Shown piece after piece: positions 1-6,682 of a stretch of DNA of 6,686 nucleotides. The notes under the pieces were generated by a model, which made no database searches, was not told the DNA's origin, and saw only the letters and a list, made by a program, of their open reading frames with translations. The stretch lies in the NCBI GenBank assembly GCA_017483405.1, contig JAFUWP010000171.1:1-6686 (forward strand). Direction: 5' to 3'. Each line of letters opens with the position of its first letter. Within the stretch, counting starts at the first letter, position 1. The translations under genes were made by a program, and so were the position numbers. Origin of the DNA: Oscillospiraceae bacterium. GTDB taxonomy: Bacteria > Bacillota > Clostridia > Oscillospirales > Ruminococcaceae.

Positions 1-2
1 CG

Positions 3-2450
3 GCAAGAATCTGCTCTGTCTGTCTGTTTGCTGCCGGAATCCTGACATTTCTGCTGATTTTCATCCGCGAAAGTGCCCTCTGGCTGGCTATGCATGAACT
101 GATAAAAGGCTTGTTCGGGCTGACTTCTCTGCTGATTCCTGCCGGCTTGTGCTGGACGGCGATGCAGATTGACAAGAAAAAAGAGAAAGACAAGCTCGGA
201 AGTCAAATCAAGTTTATGATACTTGTGATTGTCTTTCTCAGTTGTTTTATTGAGATACTCTTTTTCGGCGGCCGTCTGCTGAATTATGAATTTTTCGGCT
301 GTTTCAAGATGCTTCGGGAAGAAGGCATCGCATGGCGCGGCTGTGGTATGGTGAGTGCGCTTGCCTATCCGATACAGGCGATTTTCGGGGAAGTCGGCGC
401 AAAAATTATGATGATAGCTGTACTGGCTGTCAGCGTGATGCTTATCTCAAAAAAATCGCTCTCCGACCTGTTTCAGTGGATGAAAAAGCCTTTCCGCGGA
501 CTGGGGGATTTTTTTCTGGAAGACAGAAGGGATTTCCGGCTGATTTCGGGCTACGAACAGGAACAGTCCGACCATGAGGAACAGAATGAACGCGAAGCAC
601 TGGCTATCGCCCGTCAGAGCGGAGAAATCAAGCAATTGCCCGATAAAAATCAGTTTTCGATAGACATTCCCATCGGGAATGTACCGCGGGGCATACCGTC
701 TGAGCAGTCCGCAAAGGGCATGGAAGAATTTTTTGAAATGCCTGCCAAAGATACAAAAGTCAAAGTCAGAAAGAAATCCAGAAAAGCAGAAACCTCTTCC
801 GAAACAGAGGAAAATCAACAGCTTGAGCTTGTGCCTTCTCTCGAAGATTTGATTAATCAGGCCGTGGATTCTTCCAGAAAAAAGAAAAAACAGGATGAAG
901 CTCTGGATGCCGTTCTGGATATTGACAGCGAAATCGAAAAGAATTCCGGCAAAGTCCAGAAAATGTCGGATGACTATCAGATGCCGAAACTGTCGTTTTT
1001 AAATGCAAGCAGTTCCGAAGTCGATGTTTCAAACTTAGGTCAGGAACTTCGGAATAATGCAGACCGCCTCCGCGAAGTGCTGAAAAGCTTTAATGTCGAA
1101 GTCGAAATCAATGACATATCCAGAGGGCCTTCTGTCACAAGATATGAGGTAAAGCCTGCGAAGGGCGTAAAAGTCTCGAAAATCACAAGCCTTTCGGATG
1201 ATATTGCACTCAATCTCGCCGCCGAAGGTGTACGTATCGAAGCCCCGATTCCAGGGAAACCGGCTGTCGGCATCGAAGTGCCGAACGCACAGAAAGATAC
1301 CGTTTCCCTGAGAGAACTGCTGGAGTCTCCGCAGTTCAGGAACGCGAAAAGCAAACTGACATTCGGTGTGGGAAAGGACATCGCCGGAAATGTGATTATC
1401 GGCGATATTGCGAAGATGCCTCACATGATTATCGCAGGGGCGACCGGTTCTGGTAAGTCCGTCTGCACCAACTCGATTATCATGAGCATTCTGTATCATG
1501 CCGCGCCGGATGAAGTGAAATTAATCCTGATTGACCCGAAAATCGTAGAATTCCGCGTTTATGACGGCATTCCGCATCTGCTGATTCCTGTCGTGACTGA
1601 CCCGAAAAAAGCCGCCGGTGCGCTCAACTGGGCAGTACAGGAAATGCTCCGGCGATATGATGTGTTCGCGAAAAATGCTGTCAGAAATCTGGAGGATTAT
1701 AACAGAATCTGCATCGAAAAGCCGGAACTCCAGCTTGATAAGATGCCTCAGATAGTTATCTGCATTGATGAGCTTGCCGATTTGATGATGACAGCCTCTA
1801 AGGAAGTCGAAGAAGCTATCTGTCGTCTGGCACAGCTCGCCCGTGCCGCCGGAATGCATCTGATTATCGCAACGCAAAGGCCGACTACGGATATTATCAC
1901 CGGCCTGATTAAAGCCAATATTCCCAGCAGAATCGCGCTTTCTGTTATGTCTCAGATAGATTCAAGAATTATTCTGGATACCGGCGGTGCGGAAAAACTG
2001 CTCGGTCATGGTGATATGCTTTATCTTCCGAGCGGTCAGCCGAAGCCCGTCAGAGTGCAGGGCTGTTATGTCTCCACGCAGGAGATTGAAAAAGTTGTGG
2101 AATTCATCAAGAATCAGTCCGAAGATACCGGTTATGATGAAGCTATCGAACAGGCCGTGAATCAGATGGCTGTTTCCGGCGATAAGAAAAAAGGCAGTTC
2201 TGAAGAAATCGCTCTTTCCGGAGATGAAGACCTGATTGAACAGGCGATTGAAGTTGTCGTTTCGGCCGGACAGGCCTCGACCAGCAATCTGCAACGAAGA
2301 CTCCGGCTCGGTTATGCGCGAGCCGCGAGAATCATGGACGAACTCGAAGAAAAGGGCATCATAGGCCCTTATGAAGGCGCAAAGCCGCGGAAAGTTCTGC
2401 TGTCTCCTCTGGAACTCGAACAAAGAAAAATGCATCAGAAAGGAAAGTGA
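3..2450 (+). CDS. ftsK: DNA translocase of the FtsK/SpoIIIE family, 5' end cut off by the window edge
   Basis: This is an ATP-driven DNA pump that moves chromosomal DNA through the closing septum and works as a hexamer anchored in the membrane. The reading frame is open from base 3 with no start or stop before the ATG at 90, so 815 residues are visible and the true start lies upstream. The codons before 90 encode a hydrophobic helix (about 9-65). Three more membrane segments follow (about 96-165, 207-272 and 365-450). A charged, low-complexity linker of roughly 160 residues (about 510-1015) leads to the motor. Its alpha subdomain starts near 1030. Walker A GATGSGKS is at 1437-1460 (Lys codon 1455) and the Walker B acidic pair Asp-Glu is at 1767-1772. 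The C-terminal winged-helix gamma domain, which reads DNA orientation in this family, is at about 2223-2400. The family is certain; whether it acts as FtsK or SpoIIIE cannot be told from sequence. It is probably first or early in the operon. Confidence 0.95.
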   Translation, partial: ARICSVCLFAAGILTFLLIFIRESALWLAMHELIKGLFGLTSLLIPAGLCWTAMQIDKKKEKDKLGSQIKFMILVIVFLSCFIEILFFGGRLLNYEFFGCFKMLREEGIAWRGCGMVSALAYPIQAIFGEVGAKIMMIAVLAVSVMLISKKSLSDLFQWMKKPFRGLGDFFLEDRRDFRLISGYEQEQSDHEEQNEREALAIARQSGEIKQLPDKNQFSIDIPIGNVPRGIPSEQSAKGMEEFFEMPAKDTKVKVRKKSRKAETSSETEENQQLELVPSLEDLINQAVDSSRKKKKQDEALDAVLDIDSEIEKNSGKVQKMSDDYQMPKLSFLNASSSEVDVSNLGQELRNNADRLREVLKSFNVEVEINDISRGPSVTRYEVKPAKGVKVSKITSLSDDIALNLAAEGVRIEAPIPGKPAVGIEVPNAQKDTVSLRELLESPQFRNAKSKLTFGVGKDIAGNVIIGDIAKMPHMIIAGATGSGKSVCTNSIIMSILYHAAPDEVKLILIDPKIVEFRVYDGIPHLLIPVVTDPKKAAGALNWAVQEMLRRYDVFAKNAVRNLEDYNRICIEKPELQLDKMPQIVICIDELADLMMTASKEVEEAICRLAQLARAAGMHLIIATQRPTTDIITGLIKANIPSRIALSVMSQIDSRIILDTGGAEKLLGHGDMLYLPSGQPKPVRVQGCYVSTQEIEKVVEFIKNQSEDTGYDEAIEQAVNQMAVSGDKKKGSSEEIALSGDEDLIEQAIEVVVSAGQASTSNLQRRLRLGYARAARIMDELEEKGIIGPYEGAKPRKVLLSPLELEQRKMHQKGK
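2441..2447 (+). promoter_or_regulatory. Shine-Dalgarno site that sets the start of the MBL-fold gene
   Basis: AGGAAAG lies 7 bases before the ATG at 2455 and overlaps the last codons of the translocase gene. An in-frame ATG at 2371 would lengthen the protein by 28 residues, all inside the translocase gene, and the extra residues look like out-of-frame translation rather than a signal sequence. The 2455 start is therefore preferred. Confidence 0.75.
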
Positions 2451-2454
2451 CCGC

Positions 2455-3408
2455 ATGGCCGGCAAAAAACATACCCTTCCGGAAGAACCGAAAGACAATG
2501 CCAGAAATAAGCTGATTTACAGCATTGTTGTCGTGATTCTGACGATTATCGCACTCATCAGCGGAAAATATAATACAGAACATCCGCAGGAAACGCAGAA
2601 TCAGAATATTACGGTTTCTGATGCCGAATTTCAGGTACATGTGATAGATGTCGGACAGGGTGACAGCATTCTGATTTCGGCAGACGGACAGACCCTTCTG
2701 ATAGATGCGGCAGAATCCGGAGAATCCGGAAAGATAATCAGCTATCTGAACGCGCAGGGAATCACGGAGCTTGATTGTGCCGCGGCCACACACATGCATG
2801 CTGACCATATCGGAGGATTCCCGAAGGTATTCGCATCCGTCAGACCAAAGGCGATGATTGAACCTGTATTTCAGGATTCTCTGATTCCGACCACAAAGAC
2901 GTATGAAAAATATCTGGATGCAGTGGCCTCCACGGGCGCGGAGTATAAGGCTCTGAAAACAGGGGATGCCTTCACGCTCGGAAATGCGCAGATTAGTGTG
3001 CTTGCACCGGTTTCGGAACATGCTTCTTCACTGAATAATTCTTCACTGGTGCTTCGGGTGCAGTATGATGATATTGTCTGCCTGTTCACGGGAGATATGG
3101 AAACTCCCGAAGAAAAGACAATTCTTTCCACAGTGGATAATTCCCAGCTGAAAGCGACCTTCCTGAAAGCCGGTCATCACGGAAGTGATACTTCTTCCGG
3201 AGAGGCATTTCTCGAACAGGTTCAGCCGGAATATGTGGCAATTTCCTGCGGTGTGGATAATAAATATGGCCATCCGGCAGAAAGTACGCTCGAACATCTC
3301 AGAAAATATACAGATAAGATTTACATCACGGCACAGCAGGGCGATGTGGTATTTTTATATGATAAAGATACAAAATCCTGCAATGTGCTGACAAGCGGCA
3401 AGGAGTAA
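2455..3408 (+). CDS. Membrane-anchored metallo-beta-lactamase-fold hydrolase, ComEC C-terminal-domain type
   Basis: This 317-residue protein belongs to the metal-dependent hydrolase superfamily and to the branch that includes the ComEC beta-lactamase domain. A short basic N-terminus (residues 1-19) precedes one membrane helix (about 20-36), then a polar Gln/Asn/Thr-rich stretch (38-56), then the hydrolase domain. The fold opens with HVIDVGQGDSILI (62-74). The metal-binding motif is His113-x-His115-x-Asp117-His118, followed by Gly-Gly. Further ligand positions are Gly-Asp214 and Gly-His241-His242-Gly-Ser. By the positive-inside rule the catalytic domain should be outside the membrane. ComEC-type domains have been linked to nuclease activity on incoming DNA, but no ComEC channel region is present here, so this is not ComEC itself. 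The substrate is unknown. The gene starts 4 bases after the translocase stop and 7 bases before a DUF3006-type gene. A tandem 9-base repeat (2713-2730) encodes Glu-Ser-Gly twice. All catalytic residues appear intact. Confidence 0.9.
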   Translation: MAGKKHTLPEEPKDNARNKLIYSIVVVILTIIALISGKYNTEHPQETQNQNITVSDAEFQVHVIDVGQGDSILISADGQTLLIDAAESGESGKIISYLNAQGITELDCAAATHMHADHIGGFPKVFASVRPKAMIEPVFQDSLIPTTKTYEKYLDAVASTGAEYKALKTGDAFTLGNAQISVLAPVSEHASSLNNSSLVLRVQYDDIVCLFTGDMETPEEKTILSTVDNSQLKATFLKAGHHGSDTSSGEAFLEQVQPEYVAISCGVDNKYGHPAESTLEHLRKYTDKIYITAQQGDVVFLYDKDTKSCNVLTSGKE

Positions 3409-3415
3409 GAATTTT

Positions 3416-3637
3416 ATGGTTTATATAATTGACCGTTTTGAGGGAGAAATTGCCGTTCTAGAACATGACGGCATCCTGACGGATTTTCTTCGGGAAAAAC
3501 TTCCGGAACATGCGCATGAAGGCGATTTGCTGGAATGGTCAGGCGATGGCTGGCAGATTCTGCATGATGATACCGATACCCGAAGAAAAGCACTCGCAGA
3601 ACGCCGCCGTCAGATGCTGGAGGGGAATCAATCATGA
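3416..3637 (+). CDS. Small DUF3006-family protein of unknown function
   Basis: This is a 73-residue protein with no signal peptide or membrane helix, so it is expected in the cytoplasm. It opens with the family's typical pattern, IDRFEGEIAVLE (residues 5-16), followed by the EGDLLEW region (36-42). That suggests a compact beta-rich fold. The last 20 residues are a charged helix rich in Arg and Glu. The length is normal for DUF3006. An AAGGAG site (3400-3405) inside the end of the MBL gene precedes the ATG by 10 bases. The stop overlaps the next gene's start in an ATGA arrangement (3634-3637), pointing to translational coupling. From memory, DUF3006 genes often sit beside MBL-fold genes in Firmicutes, so a shared role is plausible but unproven. 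The family call rests on pattern recognition only. Confidence 0.82.
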   Translation: MVYIIDRFEGEIAVLEHDGILTDFLREKLPEHAHEGDLLEWSGDGWQILHDDTDTRRKALAERRRQMLEGNQS

Positions 3638-4842
3638 AAGTTATCATCATCGGCGGAGGTGCGGCAGGATGTTTCAGCGCGGTTCATGCGGCAGCGATGG
3701 GACATGAAGTCACACTCATCGAGAAGAATAAGACCATCGGGAAAAAATTGAGAATCACCGGAAAAGGCCGGTGCAATCTGACAAATAACTGTGATACCGA
3801 AACGCTCATGAAAAATATTCCGCGCAACAGCCGGTTTCTGTACAGTGCCTTTGCATCATGCAGTCCGCAGGATGTGATGGAGTATTTCGAGGGGCTAGGA
3901 GTCGCTCTCAAAACGGAACGCGGAAACAGAGTGTTTCCGGTCAGCGACCAAGCCGCCGAAATCGTGGAAGTTCTGCATCGGGAATTACAGAATCAGCATG
4001 TAAAAGTCGTTCAGGACAGAGCCGAATCCCTTGTGATTGAAAATCAGGTCTGTCGGGGTGTGAAATGTGAAAAGCATACTTATTATGGGGACAGGGTTCT
4101 GCTGGCTGTCGGAGGGGCGACTTATCCGGCAACGGGTTCGGAAGGTGATGGCTATGCCATCGCGCGGAGTGCCGGCCATACCGTAACGGAACTTCGTCCG
4201 TCACTCGTACCGCTCGAAACGCTCGAACGCGACTGCGCTGAAATGATGGGGATTTCTCTCAAGAACGTGAAACTGATTCTCAAACGGAAAAATAAAATTC
4301 TCTATGAAGAACAGGGCGAAATGCTCTTTACGCATTTCGGATTGTCAGGGCCTCTGGTGCTGAGTGCATCGGCGCATATAGAGGAAATTTCGGGCTGTAC
4401 GGTACACATCGACCTGAAACCGGCACTCACGATGGAACGGCTCGATAAGCAACTGCAAAGGGAGATTCTGGCGATTCCGAATCAGCAGGTTGTCAGTCTT
4501 TGCCGGAAGGTTGTTCCGGCGAATATGGTTGCTCCCTTGCTCGGCCGATGCGGACTCGCTCCGTATCTGAAAAATAACAGCCTGACCAAATCGCAGAGAA
4601 TGCGCATTTGTGAAGAACTCAAGAATTTTGCATTCACGGTCAGGAATACCCGTCCGATGGCGGAAGGCATCATCACGAGAGGCGGTGTCGCCTGTCAGGA
4701 AGTCAGCCCGAAAACAATGGAATCTAAAATTGTTCAGAATCTGTTTTTTGCAGGGGAAATTCTGGATGTGGATGCTTATACAGGCGGATTCAATTTGCAG
4801 ATATCCTTTTCGACAGGGTATCTCGCAGCTATGCATTTCTGA
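3634..4842 (+). CDS. NAD(P)/FAD-dependent oxidoreductase, HI0933 (YtfP/BaiN-like) family
   Basis: This is a 402-residue flavoprotein of normal length for the HI0933 family. The N-terminal Rossmann motif GGGAAG (residues 7-12) ends in the acidic residue Glu30, as expected for binding the FAD ribose. The family signature GKKLRITGKGRCNLTNN is complete (36-52), as are the second Gly-rich stretch near 153-165 (AVGGATYPATGSEGDG), ITRGGV (347-352) and the C-terminal FAD-contacting GEILDVDAYTGGFNLQ (374-389). Members are flavoproteins of uncertain substrate. BaiN of Clostridium scindens has been reported to reduce bile-acid intermediates, but most homologues sit in housekeeping contexts like this one, and nothing here indicates bile-acid metabolism (no other bai genes are visible). 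A GGAGGGG ribosome site (3619-3625) lies 8 bases ahead of the ATG, which overlaps the DUF3006 stop. No symbol is given because the physiological reaction is unknown. Confidence 0.93.
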   Translation: MKVIIIGGGAAGCFSAVHAAAMGHEVTLIEKNKTIGKKLRITGKGRCNLTNNCDTETLMKNIPRNSRFLYSAFASCSPQDVMEYFEGLGVALKTERGNRVFPVSDQAAEIVEVLHRELQNQHVKVVQDRAESLVIENQVCRGVKCEKHTYYGDRVLLAVGGATYPATGSEGDGYAIARSAGHTVTELRPSLVPLETLERDCAEMMGISLKNVKLILKRKNKILYEEQGEMLFTHFGLSGPLVLSASAHIEEISGCTVHIDLKPALTMERLDKQLQREILAIPNQQVVSLCRKVVPANMVAPLLGRCGLAPYLKNNSLTKSQRMRICEELKNFAFTVRNTRPMAEGIITRGGVACQEVSPKTMESKIVQNLFFAGEILDVDAYTGGFNLQISFSTGYLAAMHF

Positions 4843-4874
4843 TTTTGATAAATTGATAAAGGAGTTATATTGTT

Positions 4875-5540
4875 ATGAAAACAGTGAATATCGCAATTGA
4901 TGGCCCTAGCGGCGCGGGAAAAAGCAGTATCTCAAAAGCTATCGCAAAGGAACTGGGTTTTATCCATGTCGATACCGGCGCGATGTATCGTGCTATCGGT
5001 CTGTATGCCCTCCGGAATCACTGCGCTGACCCCGAACTGATTACAGAACAGATTGAAAATATCAATATTGAACTGAAATTTATCGGCGGTGTGCAGAGAG
5101 TTCTGCTCTGCGGTGAGGATGTTTCGGATTATATCCGCAGTCCGGAAGTCTCTATGTCAGCATCGAAGGTATCGGCAGTGCCGGCTGTCCGGAAACATCT
5201 GCTTGATTTGCAGAAGAAAATTGCCTCGGAAAATGATATTATCATGGATGGCAGAGACATCGGGACAGTTGTGCTCCCTCATGCGGATTTGAAAATTTTC
5301 CTGACGGCATCGGCAGAGGAAAGAGCATCACGGCGTTATCTGGAACTGAGAGAAAAGCCGGACTGTCCGCCTTATGAAGAAATTCTGAAAGACATTCAGC
5401 AGAGGGATTATAACGACATGCATCGGGAAATCGCGCCGTTATGTCAGGCAGATGATGCCGTTCTGGTGGATTCTTCCGAGATGGGATTTCATGAAGTCGT
5501 GGAGCATATCACGGCATTAATCAAAGAAAAGCTCGACTGA
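4875..5540 (+). CDS. cmk: Cytidylate kinase (CMP/dCMP kinase)
   Basis: This enzyme transfers phosphate from ATP to CMP or dCMP, giving CDP or dCDP for RNA, DNA and phospholipid precursors. It acts in the cytoplasm. The 221 residues match the bacterial family's usual length. The P-loop GPSGAGKSS is at residues 10-18 (Lys16). The nucleotide-site motif DTGAMYRA is at 33-40, with Asp33 and Arg39. DGRDIGTVV is at 125-133, and the arginine-rich lid begins at ERASRR (149-154). The C-terminal signature Arg177-Asp178-x-x-Asp181-x-x-Arg184-x-x-x-Pro188-Leu is intact. An AAAGGAG site (4858-4864) precedes the ATG by 10 bases. The 32-base gap upstream is the largest in the operon but contains no obvious promoter or terminator, so read-through from the flavoprotein gene is expected. 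The flavoprotein-cmk-plsC order is common in Clostridia. Confidence 0.97.
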   Translation: MKTVNIAIDGPSGAGKSSISKAIAKELGFIHVDTGAMYRAIGLYALRNHCADPELITEQIENINIELKFIGGVQRVLLCGEDVSDYIRSPEVSMSASKVSAVPAVRKHLLDLQKKIASENDIIMDGRDIGTVVLPHADLKIFLTASAEERASRRYLELREKPDCPPYEEILKDIQQRDYNDMHREIAPLCQADDAVLVDSSEMGFHEVVEHITALIKEKLD

Positions 5541-5552
5541 GGAAAATTTATC

Positions 5553-6191
5553 ATGATATATACGATTGCTATGCTGATTGTCAGAGGGGTTCTGCATCTC
5601 TGGTATGACCTGAAATTCGAGGGCAGAAAGAATATCCAAAAGGGAAAGCCCTATATTTTTGTATCGAATCACCGGAGCTATCTTGACCCCGTGCTGGTAG
5701 CACTTGCCGGATACGGAAGATTCGGCTTCATGGCCAAAAAGGAATTATTCGAGGGAAATAAAGCGTTTTGTGCGCTGATTAAGTGGCTCGGCGCATTTCC
5801 GGTCGAGAGAGGTTCGGGAGATATGCAGGTGATTGAAACCTCTGCTGACTGCATCCGGAACGGAAAGAATCTGCTGATTTTTCCGGAAGGCACGAGAAGT
5901 AAAAACGGCCGTGTCGGGAAGGGAAAATCCGGTGTCGCGCTGGTTGCCGCAAAGGTTCATGAAGATATTATCCCGATAGGAATTAATTTCGAGGGAGAAA
6001 AACTGCATTTCCGCAGTAAGATTGTTGTCAGAATCGGCGAGCCGATACCGGCTTCAACTCTGCCGGATACGGAAAATCTTACCGAACGCGAACTTCTGAA
6101 AACGCTCCGGACTGAAATTATGCCCCCGATTATGGATGGTATCCGGAATCTGGTGGATGAACCGGAACTGCCGGCTGAAATCAAGGAATAA
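5553..6191 (+). CDS. plsC: 1-acyl-sn-glycerol-3-phosphate acyltransferase (PlsC/LPLAT family)
   Basis: This enzyme is predicted to acylate lysophosphatidic acid at the sn-2 position to form phosphatidic acid at the inner face of the membrane. It has 212 residues. A hydrophobic N-terminal stretch (about 2-17) probably associates with the membrane. All four acyltransferase motifs are visible: catalytic NHRSYLD with His40 and Asp45 (HX4D, motif I); GAFPVERGSGD (80-90, motif II); FPEGTRS (110-116, motif III, acceptor phosphate binding); and DIIPIGI (138-144, motif IV). A GAGGAAAA-like ribosome site overlaps the cmk stop, and the ATG follows cmk by 12 bases, suggesting co-expression. Pairing with CMP kinase fits a supply route for CDP-diacylglycerol. 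Substrate specificity within the LPLAT family cannot be read from sequence. This is the last gene of the rightward run; a hairpin begins 7 bases after its stop. Confidence 0.93.
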   Translation: MIYTIAMLIVRGVLHLWYDLKFEGRKNIQKGKPYIFVSNHRSYLDPVLVALAGYGRFGFMAKKELFEGNKAFCALIKWLGAFPVERGSGDMQVIETSADCIRNGKNLLIFPEGTRSKNGRVGKGKSGVALVAAKVHEDIIPIGINFEGEKLHFRSKIVVRIGEPIPASTLPDTENLTERELLKTLRTEIMPPIMDGIRNLVDEPELPAEIKE

Positions 6192-6197
6192 AAAAAT

Positions 6198-6227
6198 ATC
6201 TGCCATGCGGATTTCTGCACGGCAGAT
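6198..6227. terminator. Shared hairpin terminator between convergent genes
   Basis: An 11-base inverted repeat with one A-C mismatch (arms 6198-6208 and 6217-6227, 8-base loop) sits between the convergent plsC and lipoprotein stops. Read leftward, the hairpin is followed by a run giving ATTTTTT (6197-6191), a classic intrinsic terminator for the lipoprotein gene. Read rightward, the following TTCTGATT is a poor U-tract, so termination of the plsC transcript here is probably weaker. The plsC stop codon overlaps the A-run. Confidence 0.82.
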
Positions 6228-6233
6228 TTCTGA

Positions 6234-6560
6234 TTACTGGGTTTCGGCATCGGGCATCACATCAGGGGCGGCCTGATAGATTTCAGAAACGGGTTCTTCC
6301 GGAGGGAGTTCATCACCGTCAATGATGATAGGGGCAGTTTCGGGCGCGTCCACGAATTCCACATCTCCGGCAATCTCTGCGGATACGTCACTGACTGCAT
6401 TTCCGGCCTCGGCCGGTGTGGTAAGCACCGGATAGGTCTGTTTCTGGACAGGAGCAGTTTCCGGAATATAAGGTGTTTCTGTCTGTTCTCCGCCGCAGGC
6501 AGTCAGCACACCGGCCAGTGCCGGAAGAAGTATCAGCATCAGCATATTTTTGATTTGCAT
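6234..6560 (-). CDS. Small, highly acidic Pro/Glu-rich lipoprotein of unknown function
   Basis: This is a predicted 108-residue lipoprotein. I do not recognise a family. The N-terminus has a Lys at position 4, a hydrophobic core (about 6-18) and a lipobox Leu19-Thr-Ala-Cys22 followed by Gly-Gly, as expected for lipid attachment at Cys22 and anchoring to the outer face of the membrane. The mature 87 residues contain 19 Asp/Glu, one Lys and 12 Pro, a net charge near -18. A short motif recurs, PETAPV (33-38) and PETAPI (73-78). Such composition suggests an extended, disordered tail rather than a folded enzyme. The ATG at 6560 is chosen over the in-frame ATG at 6635 because a ribosome site lies 8 bases ahead, the signal peptide then has normal length, and the predicted promoter lies between the two. 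It is a single-gene unit with its own promoter and terminator, convergent with the plsC operon. Base use resembles its neighbours, so there is no sign of recent transfer. Confidence 0.82.
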   Translation of the reverse strand: MQIKNMLMLILLPALAGVLTACGGEQTETPYIPETAPVQKQTYPVLTTPAEAGNAVSDVSAEIAGDVEFVDAPETAPIIIDGDELPPEEPVSEIYQAAPDVMPDAETQ

Positions 6561-6568
6561 ACAAAAAA

Positions 6569-6576
6569 TCCTCTCT
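6569..6576 (-). promoter_or_regulatory. Shine-Dalgarno site of the lipoprotein gene
   Basis: Read on the minus strand this is AGAGAGGA, 8 bases ahead of the ATG at 6558-6560. It supports the short start that puts the lipobox cysteine at residue 22. Confidence 0.72.
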
Positions 6577-6600
6577 GTCAATTTTTTTGCTTTCCTGTCT

Positions 6601-6629
6601 ATTATAGCATAATCTCGGCAGAAAAACAA
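6601..6629 (-). promoter_or_regulatory. Sigma-A-type promoter with extended -10 for the lipoprotein gene
   Basis: On the minus strand a perfect TATAAT (6606-6601) is preceded by TG one base upstream, forming an extended -10 element. A TTGTTT hexamer (6629-6624) lies 17 bases further up, the optimal spacing, although it matches only the first three bases of the -35 consensus. The start of transcription would fall near 6594, giving a leader of about 34 bases that contains the ribosome site. Confidence 0.75.
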
Positions 6630-6658
6630 GAACATTCACAGAAAAATTTTAAATTCCG

Positions 6659-6682
6659 TTTCAGGCTTGACAAATCCTGAAA
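6659..6682. promoter_or_regulatory. Inverted repeat enclosing a perfect TTGACA, candidate rightward promoter and operator
   Basis: Two perfect 7-base arms, TTTCAGG (6659-6665) and CCTGAAA (6676-6682), flank a 10-base centre containing a consensus -35 TTGACA (6667-6672) on the plus strand. The matching -10 would fall just past the window end, near 6690. An AT-rich stretch (6640-6655) lies upstream. The layout suits a divergent promoter with a dimeric repressor site over its -35, but a chance repeat is possible and the -10 is not visible. Confidence 0.4.

Noticed and set aside
90..92. ATG at 90 as the start of the DNA translocase
   Set aside because: The frame continues open upstream and encodes a membrane helix expected for the family; there is no Shine-Dalgarno site in front of this ATG.
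2371..2454. In-frame ATG at 2371 as start of the MBL gene
   Set aside because: The 28 extra residues lie entirely inside the translocase gene and look non-native; the ATG at 2455 has a well-placed ribosome site and gives a normal signal-anchor.
2713..2730. Tandem 9-base repeat GAATCCGGA x2 inside the MBL gene
   Set aside because: Only two copies, in frame, encoding Glu-Ser-Gly twice in a probable loop; too short to suggest a phase-variable or mobile repeat.
2359..3021. Long antisense frame (220 codons, minus strand) across the translocase/MBL junction
   Set aside because: It overlaps two genes with clear family motifs, has no recognisable domain and has Cys/Arg/Phe-rich shadow composition. 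The same reasoning applies to the minus-strand frames at 1035-1499, 1521-1877 and 4345-4836.
3417..3428. TATATAAT-like stretch at the start of the DUF3006 gene as an internal promoter
   Set aside because: It is coding sequence, and no convincing -35 lies 16-18 bases upstream, where the ribosome site and the MBL stop are found.
4843..4874. Gap between the flavoprotein gene and cmk as a separate promoter or terminator
   Set aside because: Only 32 bases, AT-rich with a ribosome site; no hairpin with a U-tract and no paired -35/-10 elements.
6576..6581. TTGACA on the minus strand just ahead of the lipoprotein ribosome site
   Set aside because: It lies downstream of the better promoter and within its leader; no -10 sits about 17 bases further on, where the lipoprotein coding region has already begun.
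6561..6635. ATG at 6635 (minus strand) as start of the lipoprotein
   Set aside because: It would lie upstream of the predicted -10 (6601-6606) and put 25 charged residues before the signal peptide; the start at 6560 has a ribosome site and a lipobox at the normal distance.
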